This document shows positions 27,692-37,650 of a stretch of DNA of 64,000 nt, piece by piece. Each line of letters opens with the position of its first letter. Within the stretch, counting starts at the first letter, position 1. Source of the stretch: Streptomyces rubradiris (lineage in GTDB: Bacteria; Actinomycetota; Actinomycetes; Streptomycetales; Streptomycetaceae); contig NZ_BNEA01000015.1 in the NCBI RefSeq assembly GCF_016860525.1, positions 3,286,001 to 3,350,000 on the forward strand, given 5' to 3'. A model generated the notes under the pieces. The model did no database searches, was not told the origin of the DNA, and was given only the letters and a program-made list of their open reading frames with translations. Both the position numbers and the translations under genes were made by a program.

Positions 27692-28399
27692 ATGACCTTC
27701 GTACAGCTCATCGAGTGCAGGACGAGCCGGCTGGACGAGATGAACCGGCTGATGGACGACTGGCTCCGGCGGGCCCACGGCAGACGGACGGCGACGCACG
27801 CGGTGGTGGGCCGGGACCGCTCGGACGCGTCGCACGTGGTGGAGGTCGTGGAGTTCCCCTCGTACGAGGAGGCGCGGCGGAGCACCGGCCTCCCGGAGGC
27901 GGAGCGGATCTTCCGGGAGCTGGCCGCGCTGTGCGAGGAGCGGCCGACGTTCACCGGTCTGGACGTCGTACGGGACGAGCGGCCGGCGGAGGGTGCCGTG
28001 CGCCGGTTCTTCCGGGCGCTGGGCACGGCGGATGAGCTGCCGCCGCTGAACGACCTGCTGGACGAGGACGTCCACAGCCGCGATCCGATGAACCCGCAGG
28101 ACACCATCGGGCTGGACAACGCGCGCGCCGAGTTCCGGATGTGGCGGGGCGCCTTCGACTTCGCGTTCACGGTCGAGGACGTGCTGTGCGAGGGCGACCG
28201 GGCCTGCGCCCGCTGGTCCTGGCGCGGCACGCACCGGGGCGACTTCCTGGGGATCGCGCCCACCGGCCGGCAGGTCGCCATGACCGGGATGACGCTGTTC
28301 CGGTTCGGCCCCGGCGGAAAGATCACCGAGCTGTGGTGGCAGCACGACCAGCTGGGGCTGATGCAGCAGTTGGGGGCGCTGGACGAGCTGGAGCGGTAG
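27692..28399 (+). CDS. Fusion of an ABM-like domain and a SnoaL-like domain
   Basis: A 235-residue protein of two alpha+beta domains. Residues 1-95 (MTFVQLIECRTSRLDEMNRL, VVEVVEFPSYEEA) look like a dimeric alpha/beta-barrel of the antibiotic-biosynthesis-monooxygenase type. Residues 105-230 are SnoaL/NTF2-like, with RMWRGAFDFAFTVEDVLCEGDRACARWSWRGTHRG and PTGRQVAMTGMTLFRF. SnoaL folds serve in ester cyclisation or small-molecule binding. The ATG at 27692 has GGAGG upstream. It lies 85 bp after the SDR on the same strand. The substrate is unknown. Confidence 0.78.
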   Translation: MTFVQLIECRTSRLDEMNRLMDDWLRRAHGRRTATHAVVGRDRSDASHVVEVVEFPSYEEARRSTGLPEAERIFRELAALCEERPTFTGLDVVRDERPAEGAVRRFFRALGTADELPPLNDLLDEDVHSRDPMNPQDTIGLDNARAEFRMWRGAFDFAFTVEDVLCEGDRACARWSWRGTHRGDFLGIAPTGRQVAMTGMTLFRFGPGGKITELWWQHDQLGLMQQLGALDELER

Positions 28400-28410
28400 G
28401 CGGACAGGGC

Positions 28411-28445
28411 GAAGGCCCGGCACCCTCGGCGGGTACCGGGCCTTC
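28411..28445. terminator. Bidirectional terminator between SnoaL-fusion gene and groEL
   Basis: gaaggcccgg (28411-28420) pairs exactly with ccgggccttc (28436-28445) between two convergent stop codons (28399 and 28463). Confidence 0.8.
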
Positions 28446-28462
28446 CCTCACGGGCGTCGGCC

Positions 28463-30151
<1,689 letters not shown>

Positions 30152-30205
30152 TTATCGGTCGCGGGGGCCAGGGGCGCAGCTCAAGCGGAGAGTTGCTTGA
30201 GGTGA

Positions 30206-30514
30206 TTACTTCTCGATGATCGCGAGCACGTCGCGAGCCGAGAGGACGAGGTACTCGTCGCCGTTGTACTTCACCTCGGTGCCGCCGTACTTGCTGTAGA
30301 GGACGACGTCGCCGACCTTGACGTCGAGCGGAAGGCGCTCACCGTTCTCGAACCGGCCCGGGCCCACGGCGAGGACGGCGCCCTCCTGGGGCTTCTCCTT
30401 CGCGGTGTCCGGGATGACCAGGCCAGAGGCCGTGGTCTGCTCGGCGTCCAGCGGCTGGACCACGATGCGGTCCTCGAGCGGCTTGATGGCAACCTTGGAG
30501 CTGGCGGTCGTCAC
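30206..30514 (-). CDS. groES: Co-chaperonin GroES
   Basis: A 102-residue 10-kDa chaperonin forming the heptameric lid for GroEL. Family features are [21 protein letters not shown], the mobile loop with [18 protein letters not shown], and [15 protein letters not shown]. The start is GTG at 30514 with GGGGGAGG eight bases upstream. It is first in the groES-groEL operon and preceded by two CIRCE operators flanking its promoter. Confidence 0.98.
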   Translation of the reverse strand: MTTASSKVAIKPLEDRIVVQPLDAEQTTASGLVIPDTAKEKPQEGAVLAVGPGRFENGERLPLDVKVGDVVLYSKYGGTEVKYNGDEYLVLSARDVLAIIEK

Positions 30515-30614
30515 GATCCGACCTCCCCCTTCGGAGATCTCACGGGGTTAACTGTCTGAGGTGGCGACCAGGTCGATCCGTCGTCGCGGGTGCCGGACCT
30601 GCCCGTCGCGTTTG

Positions 30615-30641
30615 TTGGCACTCTCACCTGCGGAGTGCCAG
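30615..30641 (-). promoter_or_regulatory. CIRCE operator, downstream copy
   Basis: TTGGCACTC-N9-GAGTGCCAG, matching the HrcA target TTAGCACTC-N9-GAGTGCTAA with three changes, two of which keep the symmetry. It lies between the groES promoter and its start codon. Confidence 0.93.
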
Positions 30642-30648
30642 ACCTGAG

Positions 30649-30676
30649 ACTATGACCGGGGTTAGCACTCGGTCAA
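30649..30676 (-). promoter_or_regulatory. groES-groEL promoter
   Basis: On the minus strand TTGACC, a 16-base spacer and CATAGT form a housekeeping-type promoter. The -35 lies inside the upstream CIRCE, so HrcA binding would block the polymerase directly. Confidence 0.75.
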
Positions 30677-30688
30677 GCGGAGTGCCAA
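30662..30688 (-). promoter_or_regulatory. CIRCE operator, upstream copy
   Basis: TTAGCACTC-N9-GAGTGCCAA, one change from the consensus, overlapping the -35 element of the groES promoter. HrcA represses through such sites until heat shock. Confidence 0.95.
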
Positions 30689-30755
30689 TCCCGTGCGGCG
30701 CGTCGGCGGTGAATCGGCCGTCTTGGCGTTGACCGACGGTCCCGAGGGGCCGGCT

Positions 30756-31180
30756 CTCCTGGACACAGTCCCCCAGGCGGGCCGTCGTCAGGCCCCGCTC
30801 CCGGGCCGCCCTGAGGACCCGTGCCGCGCGCTCGCGCAGGGGTACGTGGCCCGACTCGTCGAGGTCCACGAGGACGATGTCGCCGAGGGCGCGCAGGCGG
30901 GCGAAGTGGCGGTGGCCGGGGACGGGGCGGGGGGCGCCGGGTGTCCGGCGAGCGGGCGGGCCGGGCGGAACGGGGAGCGGGGGAGCGCGTGGGCCGAGGG
31001 GCGGGCGAGCGGGCGGGGCGGTCTCCGGTGCCGGTGATTCCGGCCGGGGGCTCCGGCGTGCGGGCGCACCCCTTCGACGGCCTTCTTGCCGAGGCGTTCG
31101 ATGGGGTCGACGGACTGGGCGCAGCCCGTCAGGAGCAGGGCCGGGGCGAGGAGCGCGGCAGGGCCCCGCAGGTGCCTCAC
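30756..31180 (-). pseudogene. Decayed polysaccharide deacetylase lipoprotein
   Basis: GTG at 31178-31180 overlaps the TGA of the upstream deacetylase (GTGA). It opens a lipoprotein signal RHLRGPAALLAPALLLTGC followed by AQSVDPIERLGKKAVEGV, typical of streptomycete secreted deacetylases. The frame then turns into Arg/Pro-rich antisense-like sequence. In another frame the end of such a domain appears: HFARLRALGDIVLVDLDE, then RAARVLRAARERGLTTARLGDC. The roughly 170-190 residues of the NodB catalytic domain between them are missing. An internal deletion with frame loss is the simplest reading. The C-terminal boundary is approximate because the original stop is not recognisable. Confidence 0.55.
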
Positions 31181-32175
31181 AGGTAGTCCTCCAGGCGGGC
31201 GACGGCGTAGCCCTCGCGGGTGACCTTGTCCAGGAAGTTCCGCATGTCGTCCACCATCGTGCCGTTCCAGTCGTCCCGGCCGCGGAAGTGGGTGAGGACG
31301 ATGTCGCCGGGGTGCAGCCGGCGGTCCCAGTCGCGGTACTCCCAGTGGTCGACGAAGACCTCCTCGTCCCAGATCGGCGCGTACTTGATGCCGCACTCCT
31401 TGGCGGCGCGCAGGGTGTCGCCGTTGTAGTTGCCGTACGGCGGCCGGAAGACGGTGGGCGCCTTGCCGAACTGCTTCTTCATGACGGTCTGCATGCCGCA
31501 GATCTCGTCGCGCTGCTCCTCGTAGGACAGCCCGGGCAGGTAGGGGTGGGTGAGGGTGTGGTTGTTCAGGGTGACGCCCTGGGCCTGCATCCGGCGGAAG
31601 TAGCCGTAGTCGTCCTCGATGACGTAGTTGCTGAGGAACGCGGTGTACGGCACCTTCAGCTCGCTCATCATGCGCAGGAACGCCGGGTCCTTCTCGGCGC
31701 CGTCGTCGATGGTGAGGAAGACGACCTTCTGCCGGGTGGGCACGGTGGTGAAGACCGGGGGGAGGTTCTCCTCCTCCTGGCCGTCCACCTCGAAGCCGTC
31801 CCGGGGGGTGATCCGGGGTTTCTCGGCGGGCGGGGCCGGCGGGGTGAGCGGGGTCCGCTCCAGGCCCCAGCGCCGGGCGGCGGCGGCCAGCCGGGCGTGT
31901 TCGGCGGCCTGGCGGGCGCGGGGGTCCAGGGGGCGGGCGGGGCCGCCCTGGGCCGGGGCCGGGGCGGGATCTCCGGCGCAGCCGGTCAGGAGGGCGGCCA
32001 GTGCGAGGGCGGTGGTGGCCGCGGCCGTCTTCGCGATCCGCGCCCGGCTTCTGTCGTCCGTCTTCGCGACCCGTGCCCGGCCTCTGTCATCCGCCTTCGC
32101 GACCCGTGCCCGGCCTCTGTCATCCGCCTTCGCGACCCATGCCCGACTTTTGTCATTTTGTACTACTGCTCGCAT
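31177..32175 (-). CDS. NodB-family polysaccharide deacetylase lipoprotein with repeat-extended N-terminus
   Basis: A 332-residue secreted carbohydrate deacetylase. After an unusual repeat-rich stretch comes a lipoprotein signal (ALALAALLTGC, lipidated Cys near residue 66), a Pro-rich linker, then the NodB domain: motif 1 VVFLTIDDGAEKDP (TxDDG in place of TFDDG), motif 2 NNHTLTHPYL (H-x3-H), motif 3 RPPYGNYNG, and late motifs APIWDEE and ILTHFRG. All metal ligands are present. The likely substrate is peptidoglycan or another N-acetylated polymer. The start at ATG 32175 is the only normal in-frame start before the signal sequence. It is followed by the degraded paralogue. Confidence 0.87.
   Translation of the reverse strand: MRAVVQNDKSRAWVAKADDRGRARVAKADDRGRARVAKTDDRSRARIAKTAAATTALALAALLTGCAGDPAPAPAQGGPARPLDPRARQAAEHARLAAAARRWGLERTPLTPPAPPAEKPRITPRDGFEVDGQEEENLPPVFTTVPTRQKVVFLTIDDGAEKDPAFLRMMSELKVPYTAFLSNYVIEDDYGYFRRMQAQGVTLNNHTLTHPYLPGLSYEEQRDEICGMQTVMKKQFGKAPTVFRPPYGNYNGDTLRAAKECGIKYAPIWDEEVFVDHWEYRDWDRRLHPGDIVLTHFRGRDDWNGTMVDDMRNFLDKVTREGYAVARLEDYL
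32029..32160 (-). repeat. Four 33-bp tandem repeats in the deacetylase 5' coding region
   Basis: Units at 32029-32061, 32062-32094, 32095-32127 and 32128-32160. Units 2 and 3 are identical and the outer two are diverged. Each encodes an 11-residue basic/acidic block such as VAKADDRGRAR, stretching the n-region of the signal peptide to about 50 residues. Confidence 0.9.
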
Positions 32176-32265
32176 GGTGCCGGATCCTCCCAGGCCCCGG
32201 CCCGCGCCCCGGGCCGACACCGCCGCCGCGGGCGCACCATCCACCGACTGGCCCACAATGAGCCG

Positions 32266-33432
32266 GTGAACGACCTCGCTCTGCTCCTCACCCCCGAAGG
32301 CCGCGCCCTCCTCGACGAGGTGCGCGACACCGAGCCCGCGCGGGAACTCGCGGTGGCCACCCGGCTGCGCCGCGACCACCCCGCCGAACTGGTCTCGGCC
32401 GCGCTGGGCCAGGCCCGGCTGCGGCAGCGGGCGGTGGCGAAGTTCGGGGCGGAGGACGCCGGCCGGATGTTCTTCACCCCGAACGGGGTCGAGCAGTCCA
32501 CCCGGGCGAGCGTGGCCGCCTACCGGGCGCGGCGGCTGACGGAGCTGGGCGTGACCTCCGTGGCCGACCTGTGCTGCGGCATCGGCGGGGACGCCATCGC
32601 GCTGGCGCGGGCCGGAATCCGGGTACTGGCCGTGGACCGCGACCCGCTGACCGCGGCGGCGGCCCGCGCCAACGCCGAGGCGCTGGGCCTGGCGGAGCTG
32701 ATCGAGGTGCGCGAGGCCGATGTGACGGAGGTGGACACCGCCGGGTACGACGCGGTGTTCGCGGACCCGGCCCGGCGCGGCGGGCGCGGCCGGGTGTTCG
32801 ACCCCGAGGCGTACTCGCCGCCGCTGTCCTGGGCGGTCGAGACGGCCCGCCGGGCGCCCCGCGCGGCGCTGAAGATCGCGCCCGGCATCCCGCACGAGAT
32901 CGTCCCGGCCGAGGCCGAGGCCGAGTGGATCTCGGACGGCGGGGACGTGAAGGAGGCCGTGCTGTGGTTCGGCACCGGGGCGCCGGGCGCCGTACGGGCC
33001 ACCCTGCTGCCGGGACCGCGCACGCTGCTCGGCCGCGGCCTGCCCGACCCGGCGGTGCGGCCGGTGGGGCGGTACCTGTACGAGCCGGACGGCGCGGTCA
33101 TCCGCGCCCACCTGGTCGCGGAGGTGGCCGAGGAGCTCGGCGGCGGGCTGCTGGACGCGACCATCGCCTACGTCACCGCCGACGAGCCGCGGCCCACTCC
33201 GTACGCCACCGGCTACGAGATCACCGACCGGCTGCCCTTCAACGTCAAGCGGCTCAAGGCCCTGCTGCGCGAGCGCGAGGTCGGCACGCTGACCGTGAAG
33301 AAGCGCGGCTCGGCCGTCGAACCGGAGGAGCTGCGCCGCAAGGTGAGGCCGCAGGGGCCGAACGCGGCCACCGTCTTCCTCACCCGGGTGGCGGGGGCGC
33401 CGACGATGCTGATCGGTCAGCCGCTGGGCTGA
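32266..33432 (+). CDS. Class I SAM-dependent methyltransferase with THUMP-like C-terminal domain
   Basis: A 388-residue protein. The SAM motif ADLCCGIGGDAIALARAG is followed by AVDRDPLTAAAARANAEALG, and VFADPARRGGRGRVFDPEAY resembles the DPP/A-R catalytic region of this group. A C-terminal domain with ITDRLPFNVKRLKALLRERE follows, the THUMP-like module of RNA-methylating relatives. The substrate is unassigned, probably RNA. The GTG start at 32266 gives the family-typical NDLALLLTPEGRALLDEV; it is only 90 bp from the divergent deacetylase start. Its end overlaps the convergent sigma gene by 16 bp. Confidence 0.85.
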   Translation: MNDLALLLTPEGRALLDEVRDTEPARELAVATRLRRDHPAELVSAALGQARLRQRAVAKFGAEDAGRMFFTPNGVEQSTRASVAAYRARRLTELGVTSVADLCCGIGGDAIALARAGIRVLAVDRDPLTAAAARANAEALGLAELIEVREADVTEVDTAGYDAVFADPARRGGRGRVFDPEAYSPPLSWAVETARRAPRAALKIAPGIPHEIVPAEAEAEWISDGGDVKEAVLWFGTGAPGAVRATLLPGPRTLLGRGLPDPAVRPVGRYLYEPDGAVIRAHLVAEVAEELGGGLLDATIAYVTADEPRPTPYATGYEITDRLPFNVKRLKALLREREVGTLTVKKRGSAVEPEELRRKVRPQGPNAATVFLTRVAGAPTMLIGQPLG

Positions 33433-34697
33433 TCCGCCCGGCGCAGCAGCAGCGCGCGTTCGCGTTCGTTGCGGGTCAGACCGGCCGCCCGGAGGAACTC
33501 CTCGCGGGCCTCGGGGACGCGTCCCAGCCGGGCCAGCAGGTCGCCGCGGACGCTGGGCAGCAGGTGGTAGCCGCGCAGCGCGGGTTCGGCGGCCAGGGCG
33601 TCCACCAGTTCCAGGCCCCGCTGCGGCCCCTCGGCCATCGACACGGCGACCGCGCGGTTCAGCTCGACCACCGGGGACGGCGCGCGGGCGGCCAGCAGTC
33701 CGTACAGGGCGGCGATGGCCCGCCAGTCGGTCTCCTCGTAGGTGTACGCGCGCGCGTGGCAGGCGGCGATGGCCGCCTGGAGGGCGTACGGTCCCGGCGG
33801 TCCCGCCGCGGTGGCCCCGGCGCGCTCCAGCGCGTGCACCCCGCGCGCGATGAGCATGCGGTTCCAGCGGCGGCGGTCCTGGTCCCGCAGCAGCACCGGT
33901 GTGCCGTCGGGGGCGGTACGGGCGGGGGTGCGGGACGCCTGGAACTCCAGCAGCGCGCTCAGGCCGTGCACCTCGGGCTCCCCCGGCATCAGCCCGGACA
34001 GCACCCGGGCCAGCCGCAAGGCGTCCTCACACAGGCCGGGGCGCAGCCAGTCGTCGCCGGCGGTGGCCGCGTACCCCTCGTTGAAGATCAGGTAGACGAC
34101 GTCCAGGACGGAGCCGAGGCGGGCGGCGCGGTCGGGCCCGTACGGCACCTCGAAGGCGACGTTCTTCGCCGCGAGGGTGCGTTTGGCGCGGACGATCCGC
34201 TGCGCGACCGTCGCCTCCGGCACCAGGAAGGCGCGGGCGATCTCGGCCGTGGTCAGGCCGCCGAGCAGGCGCAGCGTGAGCGCGGTGCGGGCCTGCGGGG
34301 TCAGCACCGGGTGGCAGGCGGTGAAGACCAGCCGGAGCAGGTCGTCGTCGATGCCGTCGGGCTCCGCGGGCTCCGCGGGCGGCGCGGTGGTCTCCAGGTC
34401 CCGGCCGATCTCGGCCAGTTTGCGGGCGTAGACCTCGCGGCGCCGGACCAGGTCGACCGCCCGGCGCCGGGCGATGGCCGTCAGCCAGGCACCGGGGTTG
34501 TCGGGCACCCCGTCCCGGGGCCACTGCTCCAGCGCGGCGACCAGCGCGTCCTGCGCCAGTTCCTCGGCGATCCCGACGTCCCGCACGATCCGCGTGACGC
34601 CGGCGATCACCCGCGGCGCCTGGAGCCGGAAGACGGTCTCGATGGCCTGGGCGGGGGTCGGCCGGTCTGCCGTGGGCTGTGGTCGCACAGCCCACAT
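33417..34697 (-). CDS. ECF42-type sigma factor with TPR-like C-terminal extension
   Basis: A 426-residue sigma-70 family protein. Region 2 is VTRIVRDVGIAEELAQDALVAALEQWP with NPGAWLTAIARRRAVDLVRR; region 4 is TLRLLGGLTTAEIARAFLVPEATVAQRIVRAKRTL. A roughly 230-residue helical C-terminal extension follows with TPR-like helices (AALYGLLAARAPSPVVELNRAVAVSMAEGPQRGLELV). This build and the upstream DGPF gene define the ECF42 group, where the extension is needed for activity and no anti-sigma factor is used. The start is uncertain: ATG 34697 is given; TTG 34724 and a GTG at 34688 are alternatives. Confidence 0.85.
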   Translation of the reverse strand: MWAVRPQPTADRPTPAQAIETVFRLQAPRVIAGVTRIVRDVGIAEELAQDALVAALEQWPRDGVPDNPGAWLTAIARRRAVDLVRRREVYARKLAEIGRDLETTAPPAEPAEPDGIDDDLLRLVFTACHPVLTPQARTALTLRLLGGLTTAEIARAFLVPEATVAQRIVRAKRTLAAKNVAFEVPYGPDRAARLGSVLDVVYLIFNEGYAATAGDDWLRPGLCEDALRLARVLSGLMPGEPEVHGLSALLEFQASRTPARTAPDGTPVLLRDQDRRRWNRMLIARGVHALERAGATAAGPPGPYALQAAIAACHARAYTYEETDWRAIAALYGLLAARAPSPVVELNRAVAVSMAEGPQRGLELVDALAAEPALRGYHLLPSVRGDLLARLGRVPEAREEFLRAAGLTRNERERALLLRRADQPSG

Positions 34698-34736
34698 GCA
34701 ACACCGAGTGAGGCTTTCGGCCAAGTGGCTCAGTAC

Positions 34737-35093
34737 TCAGTACTCAACGATTTCCCGCAGCTCGCAGGCGATGGTCCACTCCGGGCCGTGGATGCTCAGG
34801 AAGCGCCGGGTCCATTCCAGGGCCTCGGCGCGGTCCTTGCACTGCATGAACGCGTAGCCGCCGACGACCTCCTTGGACTCGGCGAACGGCCCGTCGGTCA
34901 CGGAGGTCCGCTCGCCGTCCCAGGCCACCCGGACGGCCTGCGCGGCCGGGGTCAGCCCGGAGGTGTCGAGCAGGACGCCGGCCTTGGTCATCTCCTCGAT
35001 CAGCTCACCCATCCGCTGCATCAGCTCCGGGCTGGGGCCCCCGGCGGGCGCGGTGGACTCGTCGATGCGCACGAGCGACAGGTAGCGGGGCAT
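34737..35093 (-). CDS. YCII/DGPF-domain protein, partner of the ECF42 sigma factor
   Basis: A 118-residue small dimeric alpha/beta protein. It carries [23 protein letters not shown], the DGPF signature of YCII-related proteins, which typically accompany ECF42 sigma genes as their regulon members. The function is unknown, with proposed links to stress. The ATG at 35093 has AGGGAGA upstream. It ends 40 bp before the sigma gene on the same strand and carries the ECF42-like promoter upstream, so the pair is probably autoregulated. Confidence 0.9.
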   Translation of the reverse strand: MPRYLSLVRIDESTAPAGGPSPELMQRMGELIEEMTKAGVLLDTSGLTPAAQAVRVAWDGERTSVTDGPFAESKEVVGGYAFMQCKDRAEALEWTRRFLSIHGPEWTIACELREIVEY

Positions 35094-35144
35094 GGTGTCT
35101 CCCTCGGTCGGGCGGTGGGGCCGTTCCCCACCGCTCGCCTGTAC

Positions 35145-35171
35145 GTCGAACGGGAGACGCAGGGATCGACA
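35145..35171 (-). promoter_or_regulatory. ECF42-type promoter (TGTCGA-N17-CGAC)
   Basis: On the minus strand TGTCGA (35166-35171) is followed by 17 bases and CGAC (35145-35148), about 50 bp upstream of the DGPF ATG. TGTCGA at -35 and CGA/TC at -10 is the motif reported for ECF42 groups in Streptomyces. Confidence 0.65.
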
Positions 35172-35248
35172 CGGGCACCGAAAAAATCCGGGGAGATTTT
35201 TCCGCCGCCCGTTCCGCACACCCCAAAAGCCCCCAAACACCTCGAAGT

Positions 35249-36304
35249 TCAGCGCAGGGACGCCCAGAGTTCGCTCGCCCGGGGTTCCTCGGGGATCACG
35301 CGGTTGGGGTCGGAGGGGGCCGTGACGACCGGCATCGTCACCGTGGTCACCCGGTCGGCGGTGAGGCCCTCCAGGCTCCGGCCGAGGCTCATCAGCTCGC
35401 CCAGGGAGTCCAGTCCGGTGTCGGTGGTCAGGCCGGCGGTGGCGGCGTCGGCGACCCGGTACAGCCGGGCCGGGTCGGTGAGCAGTCCGGCGTCGGCGAC
35501 CTGCTCCAGCAGGGCCTTCACCAGCGTCTGCTGGAGCCCTATGCGGCCCAGGTCGCTGCCGTCGCCTATGCCGTGCCGGGTGCGGGCGAGGGCCAGGGCT
35601 TGTGCGCCGTCGAGGTGGTGGGTGCCGGCCGCGAGGTGCAGGTGGCTCTGGTCGTCGTCGATGTCCTGGCCGGTGGTGACGTCCACCCCGCCGAGCGCGT
35701 CGACCAGCCGGGCGAAGCCGGAGAAGTCGATTTCGAGGTAGTGGTCCATGCGGACGCCGGTGAGGGTCTCCACGGTCTTCACCGCGCACACCGGACCGCC
35801 CACCGCGTAGGCGCTGTTGAACATCACGCCGTACGCCGGTGCCGAGGCGCCGCCCGAGTCGAGCGGGCAGGACGGGCGGGTGACGAGCGTGTCGCGCGGG
35901 ATGCTGACCACGGTCGCCGTCGTCCGGCCCGCGTCGAGGTGCACGACCATCGCCGTGTCGGACCGGGCGCCCTCGCTGTCCCCGCCGCCCAGTTCCCGGT
36001 TGGCCTCGCCGCTGCGCGAGTCCGAGCCGAGGACCAGGACGTTCAGCGAGCCGGTGGGCACCGGGGGGCCGTCGGCGGAGGCGGCCGGGGCGGGGGTGAG
36101 CATCGCGCGGGCGGGCCGGTCGTCGCCGAGCGCGCTGTCGATGTCGACGCTGGTGATGTTGTGGTTCAGGTGCCAGTACGCCCAGCCCGCCGCCGCCACG
36201 GCCAGCGCCAGGGTGCCCGTCAGGGTCAGGCCGGCGATCCGGAGCGCCGTGGACCGCCGGCCCGTCCGTCTGCCCGTGTCGCCTTGCTCCTCGTGTCGCG
36301 TCAC
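35249..36304 (-). CDS. LytR-CpsA-Psr (LCP) family protein
   Basis: A 351-residue membrane-anchored LCP protein, the enzyme class that transfers lipid-linked glycopolymers to peptidoglycan. A basic N-terminus and one membrane helix ([20 protein letters not shown]) are followed by the outer catalytic domain: [32 protein letters not shown] (catalytic Arg), [22 protein letters not shown] and ALALARTRH. Two Cys ([17 protein letters not shown]) may form a disulfide. The start is GTG 36304 at the convergence of weak signals; no clear ribosome site is visible. Confidence 0.9.
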   Translation of the reverse strand: MTRHEEQGDTGRRTGRRSTALRIAGLTLTGTLALAVAAAGWAYWHLNHNITSVDIDSALGDDRPARAMLTPAPAASADGPPVPTGSLNVLVLGSDSRSGEANRELGGGDSEGARSDTAMVVHLDAGRTTATVVSIPRDTLVTRPSCPLDSGGASAPAYGVMFNSAYAVGGPVCAVKTVETLTGVRMDHYLEIDFSGFARLVDALGGVDVTTGQDIDDDQSHLHLAAGTHHLDGAQALALARTRHGIGDGSDLGRIGLQQTLVKALLEQVADAGLLTDPARLYRVADAATAGLTTDTGLDSLGELMSLGRSLEGLTADRVTTVTMPVVTAPSDPNRVIPEEPRASELWASLR

Positions 36305-36456
36305 GAGAGGAACATAAGTCCGAATGATGAACGCGCTGTTAGCGCTTTCGGCGCAATCCGGTTTTCTTGTGAAATTCTCATTCAGCGGTCCACGCCGGGC
36401 CGTTGGACGAGGCGCCGGCGCGACAGACGGCCGCGCGGGCCGGGACTCTCGGCACG

Positions 36457-37494
36457 TCAGCTCCCGGCCGGCGCGGGAGCGGCGGTGCTGGAGCGCACCA
36501 CCAGGCTCGTCGCCAGCTCGACCCGGGTCGTCGCCCGCTCGTCCTCGGCCCGCCCCAGCTCCAGCACCAGCCGGGCCGCGGCCTCGGCCATCTCGGTCAG
36601 CGGCTGCCGTACGGTGGTCAGCGGGGGGCCCACCCAGCGGGCCACCGGCAGGTCGTCGAAGCCGACCACGCTGAGGTCCTCCGGGATGCGCAGGCCCAGT
36701 TCCCGGGCGGCCTCGTACAGGCCGAGGGCCTGGAGGTCGTTGCCCGCGAAGACGGCGGTGGGCCGGTCCGGGCGGCGCAGCAGCTCCAGTCCCAGGCGGT
36801 ACCCGGCGTCGTGGTGGAAGTCGCCGGTCAGCACCAGCGAGGGGTCCACGGGCAGCCCGGCCGTCTCCAGCGCCGCCCGGTAGCCGTCCATCCGGGCGCG
36901 GCTGCCCATCATCCGGGACGGGCCGCTGATGGCGCCGATCCGGGTGTGGCCGAGCTCCACCAGGTGCCGGGTGGCGGCGAGCCCGCCCTGCCAGTTGGTG
37001 GCGCCGATGGAGGGCACGTCCGGGCCCGGGTCGCCGGCCGGGTCCATCACCACGAACGGGACGGAGCGGCTGGTCAACAGGGCCCGCTGGGACTCGTCGA
37101 GGTCGGACAGCACCAGCACCACGCCGTGCGGGCGGCGGGCGGCGACCTGGTCGGCCCAGGTGCGGCCGGGGGTGAGCCGGCCGGCCGACTCGGACAGCAC
37201 CACGCTCAGCCCGGCGTCCCTGGCCACGTTCTCCACGCCCCGGATGACCTCCAGCGCCCAGGCGCTCTCCAGTTCGTGGAAGACGAGGTCGATCAGCGGC
37301 GAGCGGGACGCCTCGGCGCGCCGGCGCCGGTAGCCGTGGGCGCGCAGCAGCTCCTCGACCCGGGTGCGCGTCGCCGGGGCGACATCGGCGCGGCCGTTGA
37401 GGACCTTCGAAACAGTCGGGGCGGAGACCCCGGCCTCCCGGGCGATCTCGGCGAGGGTCGCCGTCTGGGTTGCTGCGGGCTTCGGCGGCTTCAT
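36457..37494 (-). CDS. LacI-family transcriptional regulator
   Basis: A 345-residue repressor. HTH and hinge [38 protein letters not shown] (about 13-47) and a periplasmic-binding-like effector domain ([65 protein letters not shown]) are complete. The motif class resembles sugar regulators of the xylose/cellobiose type. No sugar transporter or hydrolase gene is adjacent. Two CGAAACTTTCG sites lie just upstream, so it probably represses itself. The start is ATG 37494. Confidence 0.93.
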   Translation of the reverse strand: MKPPKPAATQTATLAEIAREAGVSAPTVSKVLNGRADVAPATRTRVEELLRAHGYRRRRAEASRSPLIDLVFHELESAWALEVIRGVENVARDAGLSVVLSESAGRLTPGRTWADQVAARRPHGVVLVLSDLDESQRALLTSRSVPFVVMDPAGDPGPDVPSIGATNWQGGLAATRHLVELGHTRIGAISGPSRMMGSRARMDGYRAALETAGLPVDPSLVLTGDFHHDAGYRLGLELLRRPDRPTAVFAGNDLQALGLYEAARELGLRIPEDLSVVGFDDLPVARWVGPPLTTVRQPLTEMAEAAARLVLELGRAEDERATTRVELATSLVVRSSTAAPAPAGS

Positions 37495-37552
37495 ACCGGC
37501 GATCGTAGCGGCGCGGAAGCGTGCGACGAAGAACTGTGCACCGCAAAGCCCT

Positions 37553-37595
37553 CGAAACTTTCGGACTGGGGTCCGAAATCTGGCCGAAACTTTCG
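37553..37595. promoter_or_regulatory. Twin LacI-type operators, centres 32 bp apart
   Basis: CGAAACTTTCG occurs at 37553-37563 and again at 37585-37595, upstream of the lacI-family start at 37494. GAAAnTTTC cores of this kind are bound by LacI-family regulators of Streptomyces. A spacing of about three helical turns allows two dimers on one DNA face. Confidence 0.75.
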
Positions 37596-37610
37596 GGCCC
37601 GCCACAACGC

Positions 37611-37648
37611 CGACACCCCGCCTCCGGTGTCCCGGGGGCGGGGTGTCG
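37611..37648 (-). terminator. Terminator of the tRNA-Gly gene
   Basis: cgacaccccgcc (37611-37622) pairs perfectly with ggcggggtgtcg (37637-37648), immediately after the CCA end of the tRNA. It also insulates the lacI-family gene. Confidence 0.8.
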
Positions 37649-37650
37649 AG

